From Salipaludibacillus sp047795645 (lineage in GTDB: Bacteria; Bacillota; Bacilli; Bacillales; Salisediminibacteriaceae): 64,000 nucleotides of DNA. This document shows, piece after piece, positions 1-7,972 of the stretch (its first letter is position 1; each line of letters opens with the position of its first letter). Both the position numbers and the translations under genes were made by a program. The DNA is taken from positions 3,472,001 through 3,536,000 of the forward strand of contig NZ_CP181045.1 in NCBI RefSeq assembly GCF_047795645.1. Direction: 5' to 3'. The notes below the pieces were generated by a model that worked only from the letters and a program-made list of their open reading frames with translations, was not told where the DNA came from and did no database searches.

Positions 1-33
1 AGGCAATTTAGTATCGCTAATTTGCGGTGAATT

Positions 34-1086
34 TTACCGTTGACGTACGACCGTTCCACCTGCTGCCTTTCTGAGTCGATTCATAATCGCACTGCCAAGC
101 TCCGTTTCAGGAAATACTTGCGCGAAAATCACATCAACCTCATCTTCAGCAAACGACCTTAACGAAGGATACAACTGCTTGGCAACTGTGGATAAGTTGT
201 TGACAGAACCGAGGAGTACCTCCTTCGTAGCATTCGTCTCACCACGATATTCATCCGTTATCAACGCGCCTACTTTTTTCCCTTCAGCACGAGCGTCATT
301 GATCTTTTCGCAAAAATAACGAAAATCTCCATCCACAAGGGTTAATGGAGCAGTTGGTGCGTAGTGTGTATATTTCATTCCAGGCGAGCGAGGCGCCTCG
401 TCAAGTTGTGTTAGCGCTGGATCAACGGTAATTTCGCCAATTACACGTTCGATCGCTTCTTTCGTCGCTCCTCCTGGGCGGAGAATCATGACATCTTCTG
501 ACGAACAGTCGACAACGGTTGATTCAACACCAACCCCAGTCGGTCCTCCATCAAGAATCCCAGCAATTCGACCATTTAAATCATCGTTCACGTGAGCCGC
601 GGTTGTCGGACTCGGCCGACCAGATCTGTTCGCACTCGGGGCAGCAATCGGTAAGTCCGCTGCATGAATTAGTGCTAACGCAACAGGGTGATCAGGCATA
701 CGAATCGCAACCGTAGGCAAACCTGCTGTTACTTTTGTTGATAACGTATGATTATGTCTGAAAACGATCGTTAGAGGGCCTGGCCAGAAAGCGTCCATTA
801 ATTGTCTCGCTTTTGCCGGGATTTGTTCCACGTACTTCTCAACTTGATCTTTTGTTGCGATGTGGACAATCAATGGATTATCCGATGGGCGACCTTTCGC
901 GGCAAAAATACGCGTAATCGCTTCATCAGATTTTGCATTCCCTCCTAATCCGTAAACTGTTTCTGTTGGGAACGCAACGACGTGATTATGTATGATTTGC
1001 TGGGCTGCTTCAAGAATTTCTGTCGATGTTAGTACACTATCCACATCGTTATCCACAACCCACTGTTTTGTCTGTTGATTTCTCAT
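34..1086 (-). CDS. ywlC: L-threonylcarbamoyladenylate synthase (Sua5/YwlC)
   Basis: This enzyme makes threonylcarbamoyl-AMP from threonine, bicarbonate and ATP, the first step of the t6A37 modification of ANN-decoding tRNAs. The YrdC-type catalytic domain covers roughly the first 200 residues, with the signature FPTETVYGLGG and the downstream SANRSGRPSP segment. A C-terminal Sua5 domain follows, giving 350 residues, close to B. subtilis YwlC. The frame is open further upstream, but I chose the ATG at 1086 because AAGGAGG lies about 7 bases before it. It is last in the run spoIIR-ywlB-ywlC. Several DnaA boxes lie in and just upstream of it. Confidence 0.95.
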   Translation of the reverse strand: MRNQQTKQWVVDNDVDSVLTSTEILEAAQQIIHNHVVAFPTETVYGLGGNAKSDEAITRIFAAKGRPSDNPLIVHIATKDQVEKYVEQIPAKARQLMDAFWPGPLTIVFRHNHTLSTKVTAGLPTVAIRMPDHPVALALIHAADLPIAAPSANRSGRPSPTTAAHVNDDLNGRIAGILDGGPTGVGVESTVVDCSSEDVMILRPGGATKEAIERVIGEITVDPALTQLDEAPRSPGMKYTHYAPTAPLTLVDGDFRYFCEKINDARAEGKKVGALITDEYRGETNATKEVLLGSVNNLSTVAKQLYPSLRSFAEDEVDVIFAQVFPETELGSAIMNRLRKAAGGTVVRQR

Positions 1087-1296
1087 TATTTCATCCTCCT
1101 TGCTGCTCATTATTGTCCGTTTGATTGTGTTTAATGTCAAGCGTAGCAACGAAGGTTCTTGAAGGAGATTTAGCTAGATTATAACTATGGGCTAAGCTAC
1201 TTCGAATGCCCTTTGTCATTTTCGTCGTGAATGGTACTTCACAATTTTTTTTAAAGAGGGCCAAGCAATCATGTTCAAAAATCGCAAAAAACAACG

Positions 1297-1381
1297 TTAT
1301 CCACATGCATCTGTGGATAACGTTGCCGATCCTGTGGATAATTATGTGGAAGAGTGGGTATAAGTCAATTGTTTATCCACA
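1297..1381. promoter_or_regulatory. DnaA-box cluster upstream of ywlC
   Basis: Four perfect DnaA boxes (TTATCCACA or its complement) lie within 85 bases, at 1297-1305 (+), 1312-1320 (-), 1333-1341 (-) and 1373-1381 (+). The last overlaps the ywlB stop codon. More perfect copies are at 1049-1057 and 187-195 inside ywlC. One-mismatch copies are at 1037-1045, 1908-1916, 1931-1939 and 1942-1950. From memory, the ywlC region is one of the few intergenic DnaA-box clusters bound stably by DnaA in B. subtilis and implicated in limiting re-initiation. I infer that the role is conserved here. Confidence 0.85.
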
Positions 1382-1822
1382 TTTCTTTGCTTGTCCATAC
1401 AAATAATCTTTCTTTTCAAGATAAGTAGCAACTTCAGGTACTTCCTTAAGTTCCTTCGAAAGGTCTGCTTCTCGTACTTTTTTAAATCCTATTTTCTCAA
1501 GCATATCGCCTGCCTGGGTTGCCATCACATAAACGACGGATGCATCTTTTTGCCACGCATATTGTATTGCTGTTTCTAGCATTTTCAATACAAAACTTCC
1601 ATTAACTTTGTCTGCGTCAACGATGACAGATCGGATCAACGTCTCGTTGTCGTTTACAGGTTGCAATGCTGCTGTCGCAATCAGTTCTCTTTGGTTGTCT
1701 TCAGCGACGATAAATGGTTGCCAGTCATTTAGAACAAAGGAGCTTGATACTCCTGCTTTGCTAATAAAGTGTTGTATTCGTAGCACATCTTCTTCGACTG
1801 CTTCTCGGATAATCACGCTCAT
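1373..1822 (-). CDS. ywlB: GNAT-family N-acetyltransferase (YwlB-like)
   Basis: This is a 149-residue single-domain protein with the layout of a GNAT acetyltransferase. Strands around residues 35-70 end in RSVIVDADKVNGS, the acetyl-CoA binding region. A C-terminal part reads GDMLEKIGFKKV, the usual late strand of this fold. Length and position between spoIIR and ywlC match B. subtilis ywlB. The acyl acceptor is unknown. AGGAAGGGATC precedes the ATG at 1822. Its 3' end overlaps a DnaA box. Confidence 0.8.
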   Translation of the reverse strand: MSVIIREAVEEDVLRIQHFISKAGVSSSFVLNDWQPFIVAEDNQRELIATAALQPVNDNETLIRSVIVDADKVNGSFVLKMLETAIQYAWQKDASVVYVMATQAGDMLEKIGFKKVREADLSKELKEVPEVATYLEKKDYLYGQAKKCG

Positions 1823-1960
1823 TCAAGATCCCTTCCTTCTCTAAAAATAGCTTGTACTATAAACTATTCAAGACATTTGGGATTATGAATAATTTTTGCC
1901 GACGTAGTTATCCACTCTTTTGATCGACGTTGTGGATATCTTGTGGACAACCTCTCAAAT

Positions 1961-2731
1961 TTACCAAGGTAATTTTGACCAAAGGCTTTTTACGACATCA
2001 ACTACGAAGAAAGACACTTCTATTTCTTCTTCGTCTTCTTGGACTTCTTCTCGATCACGTCCCGATTTTTCACGATCTTTTTCGTTCACCTGTTCACTGT
2101 CTTGTTCTATGTGTTCCTGTTCTTGCTGTTGATTATTTGTTGAGTAGATCGTTTTTTCTTCATCTTTCTCGGCAACATCGACAAAACATAGCGGTGGGAA
2201 TAAGACGCACCACCAGTTATCCCCAAGGCCATCGCCTAGTTCGATGAAAACAGCTTCGTATTCTCCTTCTGGATATACTCTGCTTCCATATTGCTTTGTT
2301 GGAAAATCAGTGTAATCAAGCGAGACACGGGAAGATGTCTGTACCCCAAGTTTCTCTAACTCATCGCTGACAATCGTTTCGAGCTCTGGGATACGCGCCT
2401 GAATTTCTCTGCGTGCATCTTGCACATCGCCCATATTCCCTGTCCACATGCTAATTTCCTTATTGACTTCATTGCGAATGTTGATTTTCACTTGTTGATC
2501 GACCGGTGAGTTACTATTTGATTTAATTCTGAGACGAATCGACTCTTCTGGAATTGCTTCCTCTTCGGCACCGACCATAGCCGACATCGATAACACGCTT
2601 GCCCCTGCATAGTTTGGATAAAAGAAATGTGCTTCCCAATTTAAAAATAATAATGAAACAATAAAAACTACGTATAATGGCATTCTTGCAATTCTCGTAA
2701 ACTTGTAATTTGACTTTATTTTGTTAACCAT
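1961..2731 (-). CDS. spoIIR: Stage II sporulation protein R (SpoIIR)
   Basis: SpoIIR is the forespore-made signal that activates SpoIIGA in the mother cell so that pro-sigma-E is processed. A basic N-terminus and one hydrophobic segment (about residues 17-35) serve for export. The conserved core contains SIRLRIKSNSNSPVDQQ and, near residue 165, GDGLGDNWWCVLFPPLCF, the family hallmark. The protein has 256 residues against about 224 in B. subtilis. The excess is a Glu/Gln/Arg-rich low-complexity stretch (about residues 196-240) before a hydrophobic C-terminus. GAGGGGGAA lies upstream of the ATG. I did not find a convincing sigma-F promoter. Confidence 0.93.
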   Translation of the reverse strand: MVNKIKSNYKFTRIARMPLYVVFIVSLLFLNWEAHFFYPNYAGASVLSMSAMVGAEEEAIPEESIRLRIKSNSNSPVDQQVKINIRNEVNKEISMWTGNMGDVQDARREIQARIPELETIVSDELEKLGVQTSSRVSLDYTDFPTKQYGSRVYPEGEYEAVFIELGDGLGDNWWCVLFPPLCFVDVAEKDEEKTIYSTNNQQQEQEHIEQDSEQVNEKDREKSGRDREEVQEDEEEIEVSFFVVDVVKSLWSKLPW

Positions 2732-3105
2732 GATGATTCCCCCTCATGCTAATCATTCTCGGCAGGTTGGGGTTTGCTTAAACGGGGAATCGTCCGACAA
2801 ATTGAGACATAAGGTAAGTTTGTTGTTTGATAAAAGTGAATCATCCTTGAAGAAACCTAAGTTATTCAGTTGACCCAACTTAATCTATATATTTAAGTTT
2901 CTCTCGAAGAACTTTAGAATCCCTACTCATTGTGGTGAGCGAAATATGATCGTCTGAAACGTTATTATTCATTCCGTTCACATCACGTATCTACAGTATT
3001 ATCTATGAAATATAATGTTGGTTCATTTACTCACTTCTAAGTAAAATGACAGTTGTACAATTTACATACATCAGAAAATCGTATATATTTTGTATAAGGT
3101 ATACC
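2732..3105. other. Intergenic, nothing recognised
   Basis: This stretch upstream of spoIIR holds no coding frame, strong hairpin or known operator that I can support. It is AT-rich. The spoIIR promoter should lie in its left part. Confidence 0.5.
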
Positions 3106-3135
3106 TTGACTTAAACAAGTCGACATAGGTATAAT
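3106..3135 (+). promoter_or_regulatory. Promoter for the putative antitoxin RNA
   Basis: TTGACT (3106-3111) and TATAAT (3130-3135) are separated by 18 bases, a near-consensus sigma-A promoter. It points toward the 3' end of the small toxin gene on the other strand. Confidence 0.65.
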
Positions 3136-3141
3136 TTAGTT

Positions 3142-3303
3142 AGAAATGTATACAATAGAACAAGCCAAGATGCGATTAACATCTTGACTCTAACAAATGT
3201 TACAACCAATGATTAACGGTCGGCTTTTAACTCTACTTTCCGTTATTTCTAACAAAAAAGTAACCCTCCACGCCCGTCAAAGCACAGGATGGGTTATTTT
3301 TTT
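3142..3303 (+). ncRNA. Putative antisense antitoxin RNA (RatA-like)
   Basis: Transcription from the promoter at 3106-3135 would start near 3142 and run into the hairpin at 3261-3296, followed by seven T residues, giving an RNA of about 160 nt. Its 3' end is antisense to the last codons and terminator of the small hydrophobic ORF on the minus strand. This is the arrangement known for txpA/RatA in B. subtilis. No credible protein is encoded. The RNA itself is inferred. Confidence 0.5.
3261..3303. terminator. Bidirectional terminator of the toxin/antitoxin pair
   Basis: TAACCC-TCC and GGA-T-GGGTTA pair around a GC-rich loop. Seven T follow on the + strand, and six T follow on the minus strand (the A run at 3254-3259). 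The hairpin can end both converging transcripts. Confidence 0.7.
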
Positions 3304-3389
3304 GCGATTTTTTCGATAAGCATTACAACAAATGTCAATAACGCTAAGATGAAAATACCTGCAGTGAAAAGTAACATTAATACATTCAT
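3294..3389 (-). CDS. Putative holin-like type I toxin (TxpA/BsrG-like)
   Basis: This is a 31-residue peptide. It starts MNVLMLLFTAGIFILALL, continues with one hydrophobic helix, and ends EKIAKK. That is the size and plan of the holin-like toxin family to which TxpA and BsrG belong: one membrane helix with a basic tail. GGGTGG lies 11 bases before the ATG. A TATAAT (3436-3431) lies about 40 bases upstream of the start, with no strong -35. The stop codon is inside the shared terminator and a candidate antisense RNA converges on it. The family call rests on sequence pattern only. Confidence 0.6.
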   Translation of the reverse strand: MNVLMLLFTAGIFILALLTFVVMLIEKIAKK

Positions 3390-3727
3390 CGGTCTTATCG
3401 CCACCCTGTAAGTAACACTTGCTACCGTCTATTATATCAAATTCCCTTCTACTAATGTTGGTTTTATCATGAGTAATAGATGATTTTTTACAATTATTCC
3501 CACGCATTACTTATGGTTTATTCTTGTCAATCCAATCTTTTAATTCTTCCACAAATCCGCCTGTCCCATACTTCAATTCACTAAACAAATTAGAATTACG
3601 GATGTTGCTCTTGATATCATATATCCTCCTTTACATACTCCGCCCACAAAGTGACATATCAAATGTCTTCCACCTTGCTTTTACAACTAAGAGGGGCGCT
3701 CAATATCGGTGCGAGTGCTCGGCACGC
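3390..3727. other. Toxin leader and intergenic DNA
   Basis: The left part is the leader of the minus-strand toxin gene. In the right part the minus strand has AAAGGAGG followed by an ATG at 3620 that opens only 15 codons. A different frame, open from 3630 to a stop at 3511, encodes the protein-like end FVEELKDWIDKNKP. This may be a frameshifted small gene, but I cannot identify it. Confidence 0.25.
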
Positions 3728-3762
3728 AAAAAGTCAGCTGCTAAGTAGCGAGCTGACTTTTT
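3728..3762 (-). terminator. Terminator downstream of prmC
   Basis: AAAAAGTCAGCT pairs with AGCTGACTTTTT around an 11-base loop. It starts five bases beyond the prmC stop. Runs of five on each side allow it to act in both directions. Confidence 0.85.
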
Positions 3763-3767
3763 GTTGA

Positions 3768-4664
3768 TTATTTAACTTTGGCTAGGACGATGCGTTGGTT
3801 ATTATTGATGTCGTTAATGATTTGAATGTCTGCGTTCGTTGGTAGTTCGGTTGCGAGTAGCTGACGAACGGATTCGCCTTGGTCGTGGCCGATTTCAAAG
3901 GCGACGATGCCTGGTGTTAATAAGATATTTGGGATTTGCTTGACGAGGCGTCGATAAATATCGAGGCCGTCTCCCCCTGCGAACAGGGCGTTCTCTGGTT
4001 CGTGATCAGTAACGTTCGACTTCATCTCTTTCCGATCCCCTTCTGGAATGTAGGGTGGGTTGGACACGATAATCGAAGCTTTTTCGTTCGATTCGAGAAA
4101 CGGTGTTAATAAGTCACCTTCGCAAAACGTGATGTTCACTGCAAGGTTGGTTGCATTCCGTTTCGCGACAGCGAGGGCTTCGGTGCTTATATCTGATGCG
4201 AGAACGCGACTGTGTGCGAGCTCTAATGCTAGCGTGATAGCAATGATTCCGCTACCTGTCCCGACATCGATGATTTGCAGCGGTTCCGCTTGATTTTTCC
4301 CAGCAAGGTCTGCGAAAAGGTCATCGATTGCGGCTAAGACTGCTTCGATGAGTTCTTCGGTTTCGGGTCTCGGGATGAGGACGTGTTGGTTGACGGCATA
4401 TTCGCGTCCGTAAAAGGTTTCGTTGCCTGTAATGTGTTGGACGGGAATGCCGGTTGCTGCGAGTTCTACGTCGCGAACGAATTGGGAGTGAACGGTGCTT
4501 GTGAGCTCGGTTTGTAGTTCGGTGAGCAGTTGTGTGCGTGTCCAGCCTGTATGGTGCTGCAGGAGTCGATCGCCGATTTGTCGTTCGTATTGGTTGGCTT
4601 CTAAAAAAGACGAAGCCCAGTTAAGGGCTTCGTATACTTTGGTTGTTTCGTTTGGACTCATCAT
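3768..4664 (-). CDS. prmC: Peptide chain release factor N5-glutamine methyltransferase
   Basis: PrmC methylates the glutamine of the GGQ motif in release factors, using S-adenosylmethionine. An N-terminal helical domain (to about residue 85) binds the factor. The Rossmann-type methyltransferase domain has the SAM loop IDVGTGSGIIAI near residue 138 and the catalytic SNPPYIP motif near 200. At 298 residues it is of usual length. The ATG overlaps the prfA stop codon as TAATG, so the two genes are translationally coupled: the enzyme is made with its substrate. Confidence 0.96.
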   Translation of the reverse strand: MMSPNETTKVYEALNWASSFLEANQYERQIGDRLLQHHTGWTRTQLLTELQTELTSTVHSQFVRDVELAATGIPVQHITGNETFYGREYAVNQHVLIPRPETEELIEAVLAAIDDLFADLAGKNQAEPLQIIDVGTGSGIIAITLALELAHSRVLASDISTEALAVAKRNATNLAVNITFCEGDLLTPFLESNEKASIIVSNPPYIPEGDRKEMKSNVTDHEPENALFAGGDGLDIYRRLVKQIPNILLTPGIVAFEIGHDQGESVRQLLATELPTNADIQIINDINNNQRIVLAKVK

Positions 4665-5734
4665 TATGTGTCCAGGTTTTCCATGAGTGATGATTGTTCT
4701 TCTACGATAAGCGCTTCGATGATTTCGTCGATTTTGCCTTCGAGAATCGTGTCGAGTTTCTGAAGTGTCAGACCGATTCGGTGATCAGTTACGCGACTTT
4801 GTGGAAAGTTGTATGTGCGAATTCGCTCGGAGCGGTCGCCTGTTCCGATCGCTGATTTTCTGTCCTCGTCAATTTCGGCTTGTGCTTCTTTTTGCAGTTT
4901 GTCGTAAATTCTTGCTCGTAAAACTTTCATCGCTTTTTCTTTATTTTTGATTTGCGATTTCTCGTCTTGGCACTGTACGACGGTTCCGGTTGGCAAGTGA
5001 GTTAATCGCACGGCTGACATCGTTGTGTTAACGCTTTGTCCGCCTGGTCCGCTCGATGTAAATGTGTCAACGCGGATGTCTTTCTCGTGGACGTCAACTT
5101 GAAATTCTTCGGCTTCAGGTAAGACGGCGACGGTTGCTGTAGACGTATGAATACGTCCACCTGATTCGGTGGTCGGCACACGTTGTACGCGGTGAGCGCC
5201 ATTTTCGTATTTCATGCGTGAGTAGGCGCCTTTGCCGTTGATCATGAAGATAACTTCTTTAAAGCCACCAATGCCTGTTTCGTTCGATTCGATGACTTCC
5301 ATTTTCCAGCCGCGAATTTCAGCGTAGCGGGAATACATGCGGAACAGGTCACCGGCAAATAATGCAGCTTCATCTCCCCCTGCGGCTCCACGAACTTCAA
5401 CGATAACATTTTTGTCGTCGTTTGGATCCTTTGGTAATAAAAGAAAGTGTAGTTTATCTTCTATTTGCGGGATTTGGTCTTCCAATTCTTCTAATTCCAT
5501 CTTCACCATTTCGCGCATTTCATCGTCAAGATTGTCGTTAAACATCTCTTTTGCTTCGGCGATTTGGCTTTTTACGTCTTTGTACTGGCGATACACTTCC
5601 ACTGTTTCTTGAATATCTGATTGTTCTTTTGAATACTCGCGGAGTTTGTTTGTATCGCTTGTAACTGTTGGGTCTGAAAGCAGTTCATTCAGTTTATCAT
5701 ATCGATCTTCTACAGATTGTAGGCGGTCAAACAC
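4664..5734 (-). CDS. prfA: Peptide chain release factor 1 (RF1)
   Basis: RF1 releases the finished chain at UAA and UAG codons. The codon-recognition PxT motif reads RVQRVPTTESGGRIHTS, and the catalytic loop reads SSGPGGQSVNTT. The frame begins at a GTG at 5743, but I chose the GTG at 5734. AGGTGA lies about 5 bases before it, and the resulting 356-residue protein starts MFDRLQSVEDRY, aligning with B. subtilis MLDRLKSIEERY. It is followed without a gap by prmC. Confidence 0.96.
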   Translation of the reverse strand: MFDRLQSVEDRYDKLNELLSDPTVTSDTNKLREYSKEQSDIQETVEVYRQYKDVKSQIAEAKEMFNDNLDDEMREMVKMELEELEDQIPQIEDKLHFLLLPKDPNDDKNVIVEVRGAAGGDEAALFAGDLFRMYSRYAEIRGWKMEVIESNETGIGGFKEVIFMINGKGAYSRMKYENGAHRVQRVPTTESGGRIHTSTATVAVLPEAEEFQVDVHEKDIRVDTFTSSGPGGQSVNTTMSAVRLTHLPTGTVVQCQDEKSQIKNKEKAMKVLRARIYDKLQKEAQAEIDEDRKSAIGTGDRSERIRTYNFPQSRVTDHRIGLTLQKLDTILEGKIDEIIEALIVEEQSSLMENLDT

Positions 5735-5972
5735 ATTCTTCACCTCATTTTAATGACTATTTCAGTCTTTCTATAGTATAGGACCTAAGTTCGTTAAAAT
5801 CAATCTGTTATTCTTTTCGATTGGATTTACCTGATTTTATCTTATACCCTAAATCGTATATGTTTTTAATCAGCATAATAGTGGAATACTTGTAGTAGAC
5901 GTATTTAGAGAGCGATTTTGCGATTGTTTTATTAATACACTAGACTCGATTTTTCGAAGAGGAGGAATTAGG

Positions 5973-7304
5973 ATGAATGTGGTAATTATCGGTGGCGATG
6001 CGGCTGGGATGAGTGCGGCGATGCAGGTGGTGCGTGCTGAGCCTGATTGGAATGTGACGGTGCTTGAGATGGGGGCGGTATATTCGTATGCGCAGTGCGG
6101 GTTGCCTTATTATATTGGTGGGATTGTTCGTGACAGTGATTCATTGATTGCACGTGAGCGGGGGGTCTTCGAGGAAAAATTCGGGATAGATGCGCGGATT
6201 TATCATAAGGTTGAAGAACTCGATGCGGAAAATCGTGTTGTAAGGGGGAGAGTGCTTGATGGTTCGGATGATACGTTTTCTGTGAAGTATGATAAGTTGT
6301 TGATTGCTTCTGGTGCTTCGCCTGTGATGCCGCCGTTTGAGGGGAGAGATTTAGCTGGGATTCATGTGCTAAAGACGATTCCAGATGCGGAGAGAATTGT
6401 CGCTGATATGAAAGAGGATGTCCTTAACGTGACTGTCGTTGGTGGTGGTTATATTGGACTTGAGGTGGCGGAAAACTTAGCTATGCAGGGAAAGAAGGTA
6501 AGAATCATCGATTTAGCTGATCGTCTCGGGCTTGTATATGATGCTGAGGTGAGTGAGTATATTCAAGATGAGGCAATTGCTAATGGGATTGAGCTCGTGC
6601 TAGGAGAGTCTGTCAGGTCGTTTGAGGGCGATTCTCGTGTGGAGGTTGTGCGGACTGATAAAGGCGAGTATGAAGCGGATATGGTCGTCGTTGCGGTTGG
6701 TGTCGAACCAAATAGTGCGTTTGTGGAAAAATCGGGTATTCATTTGCACGAATCTGGCGCGATTCTTGTGAATCCCTTTATGGAAACGAATGTGAAACAT
6801 ATTTATGCTGCTGGTGATTGTGCTACGCAATATCATCGGATCAAGGAACATGCGGATTACATACCGTTGGGAACTCATGCGAACAAGCAAGGACGTGTGG
6901 CTGGTGTGAATATTTCTGGTGGATCGAAAACGTTCAAAGGGATGGTTGGTACGTCGATTGTGAAGTTCTTTGATTTGACGATTGGCAAGACGGGTTTAAG
7001 TGTGAAAGAAGCGGAGGATTTAAGGCTTGACTATGAGGTGATTGGTTACGAGACGGCTCCTTTCGCGGGGTATTATCCTGGAGCTGATGTAATGTATATT
7101 CGGATGATCAAAGATAAGGTATCCGATCGTTTGTTGGGGGTACAAGCTGTTGGCAAAACGGGGGTTGATAAGCGAATTGACGTTGCTGCGACGGCTCTTT
7201 ATCATCAGATGACGACAGAGGATATGGAAAATTTGGATATTAGTTATGCTCCACCTTTTAATTCTGTGTGGGATCCGTTGCAACAAGGCGCTCGGAGAAT
7301 CTAG
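5973..7304 (+). CDS. CoA-disulfide reductase-like FAD-dependent oxidoreductase
   Basis: This 443-residue flavoprotein belongs to the pyridine nucleotide-disulfide oxidoreductases. The N-terminal FAD fold reads IIGGDAAGMSAA. A single redox cysteine (Cys42) lies in YAQCGLPYYIGG, the hallmark of CoA-disulfide reductase and related single-cysteine enzymes. The NAD(P) fold near residue 157 reads VVGGGYIGLEVAE, the second FAD motif is YAAGDCA, and a dimerisation domain follows. It probably reduces CoA disulfide or persulfides; NADH oxidase and peroxidase relatives cannot be excluded. GAGGAGG precedes the ATG. It is a lone plus-strand gene among minus-strand neighbours. Confidence 0.85.
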   Translation: MNVVIIGGDAAGMSAAMQVVRAEPDWNVTVLEMGAVYSYAQCGLPYYIGGIVRDSDSLIARERGVFEEKFGIDARIYHKVEELDAENRVVRGRVLDGSDDTFSVKYDKLLIASGASPVMPPFEGRDLAGIHVLKTIPDAERIVADMKEDVLNVTVVGGGYIGLEVAENLAMQGKKVRIIDLADRLGLVYDAEVSEYIQDEAIANGIELVLGESVRSFEGDSRVEVVRTDKGEYEADMVVVAVGVEPNSAFVEKSGIHLHESGAILVNPFMETNVKHIYAAGDCATQYHRIKEHADYIPLGTHANKQGRVAGVNISGGSKTFKGMVGTSIVKFFDLTIGKTGLSVKEAEDLRLDYEVIGYETAPFAGYYPGADVMYIRMIKDKVSDRLLGVQAVGKTGVDKRIDVAATALYHQMTTEDMENLDISYAPPFNSVWDPLQQGARRI

Positions 7305-7345
7305 GTTTTAGTCGCGCAAGTTAACTTGTCCCGATAATATGTGAG

Positions 7346-7382
7346 AAAGGCAGCGACTACTTGGTAAATAGTTGCTGCCTTT
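7346..7382. terminator. Hairpin between convergent genes
   Basis: AAAGGCAGCGACTA pairs with TAGTTGCTGCCTTT with one G-T pair. It sits between the ends of the flavoprotein gene and the first lipoprotein gene. No long T run follows on either side, so termination is likely but not certain. Confidence 0.55.
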
Positions 7383-7416
7383 CGGGTTGTTTGAGCCTAG
7401 GGCTAGGGTTTTTGGG

Positions 7417-7884
7417 TTAGATGAATTCGTTAATGATGACTTCGTAGTGCAAGTTAGGGATTGCCTGATTTAATTGTTCCTTAATATTAGCTATTTGTTC
7501 CGCTGCTTCTGGTTCCGTCAGTTCTCTTTCAAATGATACATTTACCCATGCTCGTTCCCCTACAACAATTACTTGTCCCGGAGTGACTCCCGGTATGTCG
7601 TAAATGATATTTTCAATAACGAGTTGATAGTCACCCGCGTTTTCTTCTGGGACATGTACAGAGGGAAACCCTTCTCCAGTATAGTTAGTTAAGCCATCTT
7701 CAAATATATTTTCCATCCACTCATCGGTTTTCGCCATACCTTGACGGAGCTGATTTTGGTACTGAGCTGCTTGACCTCGGACGTTTTCATTTTCTTCAGG
7801 TAGCTTCGGATTATTGCAAGCCGTTATTAAAAACAACACTATCGATAAACTGATCATGAGTTTTTGCGTTTTTATTGAGATCAC
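7417..7884 (-). CDS. YhcN/YlaJ-family spore lipoprotein, copy A
   Basis: This is one of three tandem paralogues. A short hydrophobic signal ends in the lipobox LITAC, so the mature protein should be lipid-anchored. The C-terminal half has IIYDIPGVTPGQVIVVGERAWVNV, the pattern of the YhcN/YlaJ sporulation lipoprotein family, whose members associate with the spore. The function is unknown. The start is odd. Copies B and C start at an ATG placed right after AAGAGGTGATTAAA, but the equivalent codon here is ATA (7875-7873). The GTG at 7884 lies inside the ribosome site, and the next ATG (7857) is too far from it. The frame is reported from that GTG. Confidence 0.75.
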   Translation of the reverse strand: MISIKTQKLMISLSIVLFLITACNNPKLPEENENVRGQAAQYQNQLRQGMAKTDEWMENIFEDGLTNYTGEGFPSVHVPEENAGDYQLVIENIIYDIPGVTPGQVIVVGERAWVNVSFERELTEPEAAEQIANIKEQLNQAIPNLHYEVIINEFI

Positions 7885-7912
7885 CTCTTATGTTACAGGT
7901 TTCCCATAAGGG
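7885..7912 (-). promoter_or_regulatory. Leader hairpin, lipoprotein copy A
   Basis: CTTAT and ATAAG (extended by outer pairs) enclose a 14-base loop, and the 3' arm runs into the AAGAGGTG ribosome site. The same structure precedes copies B and C, where the inner pair is C-G instead of T-A. Confidence 0.45.
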
Positions 7913-7972
7913 CGTTTTTCCATACTGTAAACGGTATCGACGCATTGCAATCCCACTTCGTTTGGCTACCTT

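Noticed and set aside
1930..2247. Plus-strand ORF of 105 residues antisense to spoIIR
   Set aside because: It is a shadow of the acidic, low-complexity tail of spoIIR.
3277..3507. 76-residue minus-strand ORF over the small toxin
   Set aside because: It is in another frame from the hydrophobic peptide, has no ribosome site and an irregular cysteine-rich composition.
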